A DNA stretch of 64,000 bases from Micrasema longulum. Its lineage: Eukaryota; Arthropoda; Insecta; Trichoptera; Brachycentridae. The stretch's first letter is position 1; each line of letters starts with the position of its first letter. The translations under genes were made by a program, and so were the position numbers. Where the stretch lies: NCBI GenBank assembly GCA_022494885.1, contig JAGVSM010004569.1, positions 1-64,000 on the forward strand. The letters are read 5' to 3'. Positions 23,180-32,528 of this stretch are shown here, piece by piece. The notes beneath the pieces were generated by a model. That model did not search any database, was not told where the DNA came from, and worked only from the letters and a program-made list of their open reading frames with translations.

Positions 23180-23275
23180 CGCTCTCAGGGCCGTAGAAAA
23201 CACTTTAACCTTTAACTTTAACTATTTTGTATGTAAATACACGAGATTAAAGTGTTTTCTACGGCCACGAGAGCG
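23180..23275. repeat. Hairpin MITE, 96 bp
   Basis: Terminal inverted repeats of about 29 bases, CGCTCTC then GGCCGTAGAAAACACTTTAA, around a 40-base centre. Confidence 0.85.
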
Positions 23276-23539
23276 ATTCAGAATAGCACCGCAGGACAAG
23301 TGTTTTTGACTCGACGGCAGCTCTCGGGTAAAAATCCTAAATTAGGAAATCGAATGAGATTAGTTGACGTTCTGGATTATATTCCTAGGGTGATATTCTG
23401 AATCTTCTCGCAGGGGTAAAGAGGATTTATATTGTACTCTTGTACCCGACAGACGCTGTCCTGCACGAACGTTGGCTTACCTGCTATTAGCTGGTTCAGC
23501 AAACGTTTTTTCGGTATACTAAAATCGTGCGTTGAGTTG

Positions 23540-23705
23540 AATTTTTGTTATAGATCGCAGCGGCACCTACCGGGTCCAATTCAATCTTAACCATCCAGGA
23601 ACCCACTCAAACACACACGAAAATTTTTATCAAAATCGGTAACTCCGTTCAGGAGTTCTATGACATACACACGTACGGAAGAATGATGTGTATAAAGATA
23701 TAATA
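23540..23705 (+). mobile_element. RTE-like retrotransposon 3' tail
   Basis: Contains GGCACCTACCGGGTCCAATT, ATCAAAATCGGTAACTCCGT and TTCAGGAGTTCTATGACATA, ending in short ATAAAGATATAATATGG repeats. The 'ATCAAAATCGGT...' block is a common 3' end of insect RTE-type or similar non-LTR elements. Related wording occurs at 26030-26110. Confidence 0.5.
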
Positions 23706-23829
23706 TGGTGATTTTTCTTTTTTGCATGCGACTACAATTTTTTTCGTATATGGCCTCACTGATGATTAAAGTTAAATTACGTAAAATAAATACAAACTAT
23801 GTAAGATGATCAGCCAAACGCTTCAGGTA

Positions 23830-23972
23830 CCTGTCCATGGACTTTGAAATACTCTGGTGTGAAGACACCCTTTTGAATAAATATTTCATATCAACCATGT
23901 CGGGAATCGAACCCGAGACCTCTCGCATGGTAGGCAAACGCTCTGACCATTACACCAAGAGACCGATAATAG
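23830..23972 (-). mobile_element. tRNA-derived SINE, family 2
   Basis: The minus-strand head reads TTGGTGTAATGGTCAGAGCG (A box) and GGTTCGATTCCCGACATGG (B box). It is followed by a unique body (ATTTCAAAGTCCATGG). The intact tRNA-like head might suggest a tRNA-Glu-like gene, but related body sequences elsewhere (45120, 47400, 26400) indicate a SINE. Confidence 0.65.
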
Positions 23973-24030
23973 TACCTGTTCCGGACGCGTAAAATCGAAT
24001 AAATTAAAATAATACAATAATTAGAAAGGA

Positions 24031-24116
24031 TCCCCGGTAAATGTATAGAACTGATGGCTGGGCTCTCAATAAAGATAAAATGGTCACTTTCGAGCCTGGC
24101 CTCAGTATTACCGGGG
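24031..24116. repeat. Small inverted-repeat element, 86 bp
   Basis: CCCCGGTAA at the left is matched by TTACCGGGG at the right. The interior holds AATAAAG. It abuts the GC-rich segment at 24165. Confidence 0.45.
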
Positions 24117-24164
24117 AAAAATAGCTAGGTTAAAATGAATAAAATGTACAAAAATATATTATGT

Positions 24165-24665
24165 AAATGTCATGTTGCGCGCGTCGCGGCTGCCGACGAA
24201 ATGGCCCGTACGGGCATTGAGCGCCCGTATTTACGCCACCTGCGGCCGGCGGCATGTAGCGAGTGGCGGGGAAGGATTACCCCCACCACTCCGAGGCAGC
24301 CGGCGCGGGTGGGATGGCCGACTCACGGAGCCCGACGCGCACCGCTTTATAAGGCGGTCAATTAGAAATATTAAATCAGTTGAGTTCCTAACTCTGAACA
24401 GTTCACACGTGTTTTATTCCGTTCTCCGTCCTGTTCGCCTTCCTGCACTTCGCTCTTCGCTCCGCTCTTCGCCTGCTGACTGCCTTCGCCTCTCTGCACC
24501 ACTTGGACCGGGTGGAAAGTCCTTTTCAGGGCTATTGAGGTTGACTTGCGGTCGGCGCAGCTGTGCTCCTACCTTCCGACTTTGTCTTTGGCTCTGTCTG
24601 GGAGGGCGGCTTCCCACTTACGCCGGGAAGCTTGACTGCGGCAGACGCGGGTGACGAACCGGCGA
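24165..24665 (+). other. GC-rich segment with core-promoter elements, possible solo LTR
   Basis: About 500 bases of much higher GC than the surroundings. TTTATAAGGCGG (TATA-like, about 24342) is followed some 30 bases later by TCAGTTGAG, an arthropod initiator-like element. Overlapping open frames on both strands look like a composition effect. This arrangement fits a retroviral-type LTR or a gene promoter. No second copy is in the window, and no clean TG...CA ends or primer site were found. Confidence 0.4.
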
Positions 24666-25055
24666 AACTTTCATCGTGGTAACGCGTACGTTACAGTACC
24701 TACATATTATTAAATTTGATCTCCCTCTTTTTCCTTTCGAAAACCAAACGTTAGTGATCGCTAATCTGTACCTGTAACTAGATTTTTTTAGTACCACGAG
24801 GTGCTGTAGGTATCCCAAAATAACCACAAACACTCTCCAACCCCTATGTGAGTATTATTCCATATATTTCCCATACAACAAAATTCCTTTACGTATTTTA
24901 TTTAGAAAAATGTACATGCACAACATAATATTCGCTTTTACTCATATTGAATTAGGGAAAAAGCTAATTACTTAGTTTTGTCGTTTAGTAATAAGAATTT
25001 TCTAGATGAAATGAATTATTTTACGGGATGCAAAGTAGCCTGCTCAATTGCCTGT

Positions 25056-25063
25056 CCTTCAAA
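25056..25063 (+). repeat. hAT-type target-site duplication, left
   Basis: CCTTCAAA; the right copy at 25332-25339 is CCTTCAAC. Confidence 0.55.
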
Positions 25064-25331
25064 CGGTGGTGTAGTCGGGCCGGAGCGCACCGGAGCGGCG
25101 CTCCGGCACTTTTTGTTTGAGCGGAGTGGCGCTCCGGCTCTGGCCAGGAACAAATGTTACGTGTTAAAAAAATATCTACTTAAGTCTCTTCAAACAATTC
25201 GAAATAACGACAAAAGTATTTATTGCCGATAACTGGCAAAAGTCTAAACATGCCCCCCCTCCCACTTCCCTCCCACTTTACCATGGTGGCGGCGCTGCGC
25301 TCCGGTACTTTTATATTTAGGACTTCACCAC
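25064..25331. repeat. hAT-type MITE, 268 bp, with GC-rich CGGAGCG clusters
   Basis: Ends CGGTGGTGTAGTC and (inverted) GGGTGGTGAAGTC, with subterminal clusters of CCGGAGCG / CGCTCCGG. It is flanked by an 8-base near-identical duplication. No coding potential. Confidence 0.65.
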
Positions 25332-25372
25332 CCTTCAACTATCGCTATGCAAAAAAGGACGATCCTTATGTC

Positions 25373-25873
25373 TATTAACATATTACAACAGAGATGAAGA
25401 ACATTTTAGAGAAGGTAATATAGAAGTCTAGGCATCTACAGGGCTTATGACCTGTCATTGGCTGGTTTAAGTGGCCGCTTTACACACTGTGTATCATTCA
25501 CCATTCTGCCCATATTTGAACATCTATGTTCCTTCAATTCTTTCATATGTTGATGTTTGTGAAGTTAAAGATCTGAAACCTTTATTTATGCGGGTGAGAT
25601 TCATCTAATTGAATTATTTCACCTGCATAGTATGCCTAGTGGCAACGCCTGAAAATCTTATTTTTTCAATTTCTATACTTCTTCATGGACCAGATAGATT
25701 TATCAACAATATTTCGAGTTTGTCCAAATTTTTGTAGACAAGGACTGGATTCAACTTCCTGGGGAGCTGTTAGTATTAACATATTACAACAGAGATGAAG
25801 AACATTTTTGAGAAAGTAATATAGAAGTCTAGGCATCTACATCTTATGACCTGTCATTGGCTGGTTTAAGTGT
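25373..25873 (+). repeat. 400-bp dispersed repeat, 1.25 tandem units
   Basis: The block from TATTAACATATTACAACAGA to TTGGCTGGTTTAAGTG appears at 25373 and again at 25771, giving a 398-base period. The full unit includes CACACTGTGTATCATTCACC, GAAACCTTTATTTATGCGGG, TGCCTAGTGGCAACGCCTGA, TTTGTAGACAAGGACTGGAT and TTCCTGGGGAGCTGTTA. This copy shows the family can be tandem. Confidence 0.9.
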
Positions 25874-26110
25874 TATGGGTTATGTCTATGGCGACGCAGC
25901 ATCGTTATTCTGTTTTAATATTAATTAATTTTATGACAAGAAATTCATTTTCCACTTTCCAATTTTCACAAAGAAATTATATTTTATTCAGGATGAAAAG
26001 TAACCTGTGACACTTTTCACTGATCCGGCTCTCCTTATTAAAAAAAATCACGTTGATCGGTTGCTCCGTTGCGACGTGAAGGAAACATAAACAACCAGAC
26101 AAACAAATAC
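25874..26110 (+). mobile_element. Possible retroelement or transposon 3' tail
   Basis: Contains ATGAAAAGTAACCTGTGACA, AAATCACGTTGATCGGTTGC TCCGTTGCGACG and AAACATAAACAACCAGACA, wording typical of the 3' ends of some insect non-LTR elements. No frame. Confidence 0.4.
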
Positions 26111-26399
26111 AAAAAAGCTAATACTAATCCAAAATCCTTCTATAAAACGAAAACAAAAACTAAATCAAACTAACCAATGTTCAATTGTTAATAAGGGAGC
26201 TTGACTTTATAATAATTACACATATTTTGTAAACCAATCTTGTTTTAATAATATTATGACAAAGGAATTATTCTATATTTGAACAAAGTAAGTACCCACT
26301 TAGTATATAGTACAACTAATAAATAAAGTCAATTTTTGAACAAAAACAATTGAAAACGAAATTGATTCCTTTTGACATTTACCGCCTACTCATTTTCAA

Positions 26400-26600
26400 A
26401 TAATTATCCTCATTTCCTTGCTGCACCTAATGTTGCATAGGGTACTGCATTGGTACACCAACTGCGACGTATCTTGAGCACCTGAAGCGCAAGACTGATC
26501 ATATTACCTTCGTGTAAAAAAATAATCAAGATTCGCTGCGGTTGGAGTATCAATGCCGTGCCCTGTGCTCCATTAGTGACGGAAAGTGAATAATTAATGA
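26400..26600 (-). mobile_element. SINE family 2, body/tail fragment
   Basis: Shares GCATAGGGTACTGCATTGGTACACC and TTGAGCACCTGAAGCG-like blocks with 45250-45370 (+) and 47390-47480 (-). The tRNA head is missing. Confidence 0.5.
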
Positions 26601-26769
26601 ATGATGAAAACATACGATTTTTTTAATGTTAATCAACACTATATTTTATAGAAGATATTAAAAATTGTACCTAAAATATTCAATAATAAATAAACAATGA
26701 GGAAGTTCAGTCCTGCGGGAAATCGGATATAAAATATGTTTTTTTACACGTAGTAAAAATTCAAGCATT

Positions 26770-27080
26770 TAAAAGTGTGTTGGATTTGTTCCGACGTTTC
26801 GGCTACCATTGCAGGAGCCATCTTCAGGGTAAACTGTGTGTTTTGTAGAAAAAAGTCAGTGTTTAACTACTAGTAATTTGTACCGTGTCGCAGTCGGCAC
26901 ATTTCTATTAGTTTTTGTAGTAGTAGTGCTGGAACCATGTTGAGTTTAATTTAAACCCGTCGTCTTTGTTTGTGTTATTTGGGTGTATTTCAATTGCTTC
27001 GTTCCTCTTTTTTGTCTCTTGCCGAAATGTCGGAATAAATCCAACACACATGAGATCACCCAAAAAAGAAACATTAAAAA
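26770..27080. mobile_element. Penelope-like element remnant with inverted hammerhead ends
   Basis: 26770-26910 is the reverse complement of the 20400-20540 repeat, with a better-preserved hammerhead core. 27016-27080 carries the same terminal block (CCGAAATGTCGGAATAAATC, ATCACCCAAAAAAG) in forward orientation. The two ends thus form an inverted pair around about 100 bases, as seen for Penelope-like elements with inverted terminal repeats. Confidence 0.55.
26791..26830 (-). ncRNA. Hammerhead-ribozyme-like core, type seen in Penelope-like elements
   Basis: Minus strand: CTGAAGA, then the stem GGCT...AGCC, then GAAACGTCGG. The CTGANGA and GAAA boxes are intact, and ACGT is self-complementary, which would allow the dimeric fold used by short-stem-III hammerheads. 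One extra U precedes stem II and stem I pairing is only partial, so activity is uncertain. Confidence 0.5.
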
Positions 27081-27084
27081 TGAA

Positions 27085-27240
27085 CTACTTTGAATTACGT
27101 CACAAGTTGTTCTAAATCAACCAATGATAGAGTATTGTGGTTTATTTCCGGTTTCCAGATAGCCACTCACCAATCACTAGACTTACCGACTGCTCTGAAA
27201 TTCCAAAACTTTAAAAAATACGTTATATAAAATTATATAG
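27085..27240 (+). repeat. Dispersed repeat F, copy 2
   Basis: Same orientation and order of blocks as 15940-16150 (GAACTACTTTGAATTACGTC, AATCAACCAATGATAG, TTTCCGGTTT). Confidence 0.55.
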
Positions 27241-27439
27241 TCTATTAACAAATGAAAAAAAAGCCAAACTTCCTCATAATAATAACTGTCTTTTCGGTGG
27301 TTTTCTCGCTAATATACGTAAATATCTGCAGCTGGATTTTTTCAACGCTGGACGAAATATATGAACCAGCCGCAAAGTTTTAATCCTTACTCACTAGATA
27401 GGAACAGAACTGAGAGAAAAAAGACAAAAGTAGCAAATA

Positions 27440-27800
27440 ATTCAGATGAAGCGTGGCCTCTTAACAGAATGGGTGGAAGAATCTAGGGTTACGAATTATA
27501 AAATCAGAAGATGAAAGAAATTTGGAATCAGATAAAAGGATTATTAAGATGCTTTGGTCACGTGAAGCGAATGGATCATGGAAGAATCATAAAATAGGAA
27601 GAGTGAATGGAAATGTAGAACGAGACCGGCAAAGAATGACGAGATAGATTGAACATTTATTCGCGTTTAAAATACAAGAGGTAAAGGACATAGTTACATG
27701 TCATGACAAGTGAGTTGTATGAAAGTGAACAAATCTAAGATTGCATGGTGTATAGCGTTCCATCGTCTCTGCCTACCCCTGCTTTGTGTATAAATCTGTG
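27440..27800 (+). pseudogene. Family B retrotransposon remnant, heavily decayed
   Basis: The order of signatures matches better copies (GCTTTGGTCACGTGAAGCGAATGG for 'CFGHVKRM', then GTATAGCGTTCCATCGTCTC TGCCTACCCC at the end), but all frames are broken. Confidence 0.5.
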
Positions 27801-28117
27801 ACGTGAAATAGTTATTAAGTTTGTCTTACAAATAAAACCGACACAATTCAATATAGTAGAATTCCGTTCATCCAAACTCCAGTCATCCAGATTACAGATT
27901 ACCAAATATCCAGATCGCTATCAAGAATTAAAAAAATAAAGCAGTAGTTTTTAATTATAAATTAATTGTGCAATTAACTTTACTGGACACGTTGAAGTAA
28001 GTTCTTAATGTGATTCCAATCCACTGCATTATTTCAAAAGCAATAAAATTTGGCACTCATTAATCCGAACAATTCCAGTTTTACTGTACACAACATTGTA
28101 TAATTACGAGTAGTTTT

Positions 28118-28215
28118 CCGTGCGCTATTATGTAGCTGCAAGACGTGTTGGGACATTTATTGTACTGCGCCTTTGAGGTGATTTTCACAAAAAATAGCGT
28201 AATATAAAATATTCA
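28118..28215 (+). mobile_element. L2-like retrotransposon 3' tail
   Basis: TGTAGCTGCAAGACGTGTTG then GCGCCTTTGAGGTGATTTTC and AATAGCGTAATATAAA: the same modules as at 8500-8640. Confidence 0.65.
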
Positions 28216-28740
28216 CAATAATAGTAATCATAATAGTTTTGATATAACAGTAAATAAATTCATACCTACATAAACATTTGACAATTTTTTTTATAAACTA
28301 AATGACTGGAAACGTTTATTTTTTCAAAAAATATTTTGTGATTTTCTGTAAACATAGCGATTAAATAATAGTATGCTGATAAATTGTACGCCATGTTGCC
28401 TTTATCCAGGCGCTTGTAAAATTATTAAACTTTAATTATTATGATTTCGTCACAAAATAAAACACTAACATATACAAAAAATCAATGGATTCCAAAGTCG
28501 TCTGTTTGTATGTATGTTTAAATCGATTTTTTTTTTAAACTCAAAACAGCCATTAAAAATATTTAGGATTTCCCAGTGAGGAATGTATTATTTACGTATG
28601 AAATGTGCTATCAAAATAAAATAATAATCATCCGATTATTAATTTATTATTGCACTTTGCACCCCAAAGCGGACACAGTAGGAATATATTTTTATAGTGG
28701 TAACACAAATTTTTAAATGGCAATACAGAATTTACTGTTT
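28216..28740. other. Intergenic upstream of CCDC86, nothing recognised
   Basis: AT-rich with no clear repeat. Confidence 0.4.
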
Positions 28741-28886
28741 TGACATTTTGTCTTGTCAACTTTGACGTTTGTTTTACCACGCTCTAACCTAAGCAAGAAA
28801 CATAACCTATAACATATTTATATTTTTAAATTTGGTGCATTGGTGTAATTATTTTTTTATAACGGATTTTTATACATTGTTTTAAA
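28740..28886 (+). promoter_or_regulatory. CCDC86 promoter and 5' UTR region
   Basis: The interval directly upstream of the CCDC86 ATG is a mix of T-rich stretches and less AT-rich sequence. No TATA box at a sensible distance or classical initiator is obvious. Assigned only from position. Confidence 0.35.
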
Positions 28887-29576
28887 ATGCCTAAAGTTCT
28901 AAGATCCAATTCGGCTCAGGTAAAGAATATATTGAAGAATATTATCGAACCAAAACCTCCCGCTCTCAAACCAGAAGAAACTGAAGAAATTGATGATGTT
29001 GATACTCAAGCATTACAAGAAATACCGAGAGGGAGACCAAAATCTGGTAAAATATGGAAGAGTAAAAAAGAAAGGTTAGTTCTGCAGCAAGGCGATTTTT
29101 TGTTGAATTTTTATCGATGGTTTTTTTTGGAAAGAAGCCCGGTTAAACTTCAGTTACGTTTTCATTTTTGGCAGCATTATAAATCCCGCATTTCCTCAAA
29201 TACGTAGAATGTCAATTAAATAGCAGAATTGAACTTAATTTTCAGGATAAAATCATTTTATTTTGACGATGTCTCTTGTTCTAGGTTCAATACGATAAAG
29301 AAAACTAAAGGACAGCACAAGAAGTTTGCTGAGAAGCAAGCACTTCGAGAGACGTTGAAGAGTATTAAAGAAGCTTCAAGGGCCATTCAGGAACAGAAGA
29401 AGTCAGATATAGAAGCCGCAAAGGAAAGAAGAAGAATCAATATTAAGAAGACGGAAGAGAATAGATTAAAGGCAGAAGTAGTTCAGGTGATCAGTAATTC
29501 CGCTAAAATCAGGAGGATGAAGAAGAAACAACTGAGGTTTATTCAGAAGAGAGATACTACCATAGTGTCAAAATGA
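28887..29576 (+). CDS. CCDC86: CCDC86 / Cgr1-like nucleolar coiled-coil protein, two exons
   Basis: Small basic protein of the CCDC86/Cgr1 family, associated with nucleolus and ribosome biogenesis and, in vertebrates, the mitotic chromosome periphery (family knowledge). Exon 1 is 28887-29074 and exon 2 is 29285-29576. The 210-base GT-AG intron splits an Arg codon (AG|G). The product is 159 residues. Residues 1-47 are an acidic, poorly conserved leader. From RGRPKSGKIWKSKKERF (about 48-64) the Cgr1-type region begins: Lys/Arg/Glu-rich helix (about 70-130), then the family signature AEVVQVISNSAKIRRMKKKQLRFIQKRDT. It is shorter than vertebrate CCDC86, which has a long N-terminal extension, and close to yeast Cgr1 in size. 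Reading through the donor gives unrelated sequence and a stop, supporting the intron. The signature block makes the family call secure. Confidence 0.92.
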
Positions 29577-29617
29577 TTTCTTCATATTATGTCCATTTAA
29601 TAAGATAAATTTTATAC

Positions 29618-29623
29618 AATAAA
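29618..29623 (+). terminator. CCDC86 polyadenylation signal
   Basis: AATAAA lies 42 bases after the CCDC86 stop codon, a normal position for a short insect 3' UTR. Confidence 0.7.
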
Positions 29624-29639
29624 CTTGTTAAGCTGACGC

Positions 29640-30585
29640 AATTATTATTTATTTAGTTCCTTGGAATTTAGAACACAGCCTTTTACAGAAATCAGTTATT
29701 TTTCCAAGTTGAAAATTAACTGTTAATAGACCCAGTCAAATGATTTCTTTAAGGTAAATGACGTTATATTGTTTATTGATTCGACATTGGCTCAATGGGA
29801 CTTCATAATGTCTAATCAATAAACTATTTAACACAAATGTATATATAATAAGATATTATTTACCTATATGGAACACAATTTTTGTGGTTTGAAAAATATT
29901 GCGAGGTCTTTATGACACCCTCAGATATAGGCAATATTAAAAATAAAACTAATTCTAATAACTGGAAATAAATTTGATTATAAAAACTATTTTTCAAATA
30001 TTTGTTTCCAATTTTAAAATTAACTGCATAAATTTTTACTTCATCATGATCGTAGAACAACGACGATGTGCAAAAAATGTGACATGAACTTTCTGCTATA
30101 TTAGATGTTGAAAAGGCTTTATATTCCAGGTTTGAAAAAAGTTAAATATATATAACTAAACCAAATATCAAAGGATATACTTTTGTACTTATCTTAAAAC
30201 TGGTTACATTTGAGATTTACGCATCACGTGATTGTCCTGCAGATATCACGGGATTCATTTGTTTACTCGTTTAGCCACGTTACGAATATAATAAACTCAT
30301 GTGGTTCAAAAAGTATAGTTCATTTGAATCTTCAATAACCTTAGTTTATGTGTGCGTAACAGAAAGTTTTCATATAAAACATTCAAACAAGCAAAAATTA
30401 TATGCTTACTTAGTTCACTGACAGGCAACTTAACATTCAAACGCACATTAGTTGATCTTTCCTTTGCTTGTGGCTCATATGAATGACTACCCATGTGAAG
30501 AAGTTCTTACCTGTAGGATTAATGTTTTCATTGCTCACCAGCTTCATCAAATGAACTTCAGAAACGAGAAGACTTCCTATAATAG
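29640..30585. other. Intergenic downstream of CCDC86, nothing recognised
   Basis: Short spurious frames on both strands, no repeat match noticed. Confidence 0.4.
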
Positions 30586-30589
30586 TGCT

Positions 30590-30785
30590 AAGAGTAGAGA
30601 CCATGGTCTCGCGGCTACTGTCGCGGACTCATAGATCATGGGTCCGAGGTTCGACTCTATCACAACATGTTTCCCATTTTCTAATAGTCAGTTATTTTCA
30701 ACATGTTGAAAATGGCCTTTAAAATTGAAATATTTCGGTAAATCATTAGAACGCAAATATTTCTTTAAAAAAAATTAACAATGTA
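30590..30785 (+). mobile_element. tRNA-derived SINE, family 1
   Basis: Head CCATGGTCTCGCGGC...GTCCGAGGTTCGACTC, body CCCATTTTCTAATAGTCAGT, tail GAACGCAAATATTTCTTT. Clear homologue of 1063-1262, same orientation. Confidence 0.8.
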
Positions 30786-31154
30786 TGAATTAAGTCTCAT
30801 ATTTTCAAAAACAAGTCACACACTTTGATTCGTCATATCGTCAACAATACTGCAATACCGCGTAACTATATATATTGATTTATTATATATATACGGCCTA
30901 AGCCAATTACAACAGTTACATGAAGAAACATAAATGCAAGAAACTGAACAAAAAGAACATAAAACTATTTAGCAAAGACAAACAAGGGTAAAACAATAAT
31001 AGTATACAATGTATTAAAAAAACTAAAGACCTAAAACATTGAGCAAAACCATGCCAATCCAACATCATCCCACACTGTTTAGTCGCGAAGAGATCTACGA
31101 AAAGCCGGAAGATCTATCCCAAAAAATTCCAAGTCGTGTGATGAATTGACTAAT

Positions 31155-31182
31155 CTATGTATATATATATATATATATATAT
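31155..31182 (+). repeat. (TA)n simple repeat
   Basis: About twelve TA units directly abutting the foldback element. Confidence 0.85.
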
Positions 31183-31724
31183 TGTAACGTCCCTTTGTGA
31201 GGAGTGTGAAAAATGTCAAATTTTGATAAAATAAAAGAATGTCAATACTCAATGTATCAACAGATTTACAAAAAAATGTAACCTCAATTATATAGAAAAA
31301 TTAAATGGTGCCTTTATTGGTTGACAGCTTCGCTCTGTGCATTGTGGTGAGAAAATGCAAAAAGTGAGTTGAACAAATAAATGCAGATCAAATATCCATC
31401 ACAAAATATACGCTATTCACCAGTGTCGCTCAACCAGTAAAGATGAGAATCTCTCCAAAATGTGGACTGCAATTATATCCGACCTTCACGCAAGATGTGT
31501 GAAGAATCAAGATAAAAAAATAGGATTCAAAATTTAAATAATCTCGGAGCCTCAATAATCACTGTGTATTGCTAATTAAAATATGTAGACCAGGTAATTT
31601 GTCTATATAATTGAGGTTCATTTTTTTTGGTAAATCTTTGAAATCTTTTGATACATTGAGTGTTGACATTCTTTTATTTTATCAAAATTTGTCATTTTTT
31701 ACACTTCTCAAAAGGGGCGTTACA
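31183..31724 (+). mobile_element. 542-bp foldback, LTR-like element with ~125-bp inverted arms
   Basis: Begins TGTAACG and ends CGTTACA. The left arm (31183-31307) is matched inverted by the right arm (31600-31724) with few changes, through TTTTGATAAAATAAAAGAAT and ACCTCAATTATATAGA. One base after the right end lies a consensus retroviral-type primer-binding site. The TG...CA ends plus primer site fit an LTR; the long inverted arms do not, so it may be an LTR containing a palindrome or two inverted LTR fragments. No coding sequence follows. Confidence 0.7.
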
Positions 31725-31725
31725 A

Positions 31726-31739
31726 TGGCGCCCAACGTG
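31726..31739 (+). promoter_or_regulatory. tRNA primer-binding-site motif (TGGCGCCCAACGTG)
   Basis: TGGCGCC plus CAACGTG is a well-known primer-binding-site pattern of Ty3/gypsy-group and retroviral elements, complementary to a tRNA 3' end. It lies one base after the CGTTACA end, exactly where a PBS should sit after a 5' LTR. Confidence 0.7.
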
Positions 31740-32048
31740 AAGCAGGGTGAAATATAATCGTTACAATATGTATTTTTTTTACAGGGAATCTTACGTATGA
31801 TTTTAATCAATTGAAAATATTAATTTATTTTAATCATTATATAGATTAAAAATATTATTAATATTTAAAGCATTAACTTTGTGGTCAAACATTTTACTAA
31901 ATGTAATTAAATATTTGTATAAATGTTTGTCCTAATCAGTGCATGTGCTTATTAAAATGCATGTCGTGTTGGTTTTATATTTTTGTGCAACAACTATGAT
32001 GAAGGTGTATAGTGGGTTTTGCATGTTGGTTTTCACATTGGTTTTATT
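31740..32048. other. Sequence between PBS and hammerhead motif
   Basis: AT-rich, no gag-like frame. ATGCATGTCGTGTTGG and TGCATGTTGGTTTTCACA form imperfect direct repeats. Confidence 0.35.
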
Positions 32049-32092
32049 GGTGTCCTGACGAAGAGACGGGTACGTCTCGAAACCGGTAGGCA
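32049..32092 (+). ncRNA. Hammerhead-ribozyme-like core with perfect stem II
   Basis: CTGACGA (32055-32061), stem II GAGACG-GGTA-CGTCTC, then GAAAC (32079-32083) and CGGTA. The CTGANGA and GAAA boxes are exact. The stem closes perfectly over six pairs with a four-base loop. ACCGGT is self-complementary, as in dimeric hammerheads of Penelope-like elements, and GTA could be the cleavage triplet. Stem I pairing is not evident. Confidence 0.6.
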
Positions 32093-32528
32093 TAGAAAAG
32101 TCGGTAAGTGGTTATATACAAATATTTAATAACATTTAGAAAAAATATTAATAATTTAAAACATTGTTTCTAGAATAAATTTGGGCAATTCAAACATTTT
32201 TGCAAAAAATTGAGGTTACGTGGTATTGTACTGACAATATGTTGGAGCCCATCTACGGTTTTTTTTTTTAAACCTAAATAAACTGTATTTTTACCAAAAA
32301 TGTATTTTTAATGTATAAAATGCATGTGAAGTGTAAATTGGATTGACTGTATCTTTTTCTGATAAATATAATATGTAATAATTAAAAAATATGCATTTGC
32401 GATTACTTAGTACTTAGTAGAAACATCCATCCACAGTAATTTGACAAATGTAGCCTTCAGTACCCTAATTGGTCTTCCACGCTCTTTTTCCTCGATCTAT
32501 TATACTTCTACTGGCAATGTAATGTGCC

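Noticed and set aside
23880..23972. tRNA gene (Glu-like) on the minus strand
   Set aside because: A and B boxes are good, but an attached body shared with other SINE copies argues for a tRNA-derived SINE; no clean acceptor-stem closure checked.
24135..24654. Overlapping 76-, 160- and 67-codon frames in the GC-rich block
   Set aside because: Open on both strands because of base composition; low-complexity Arg/Pro/Ser content, no domain.
29860..30060. Minus-strand frame near CCDC86
   Set aside because: AT-rich low-complexity translation with no conserved features.
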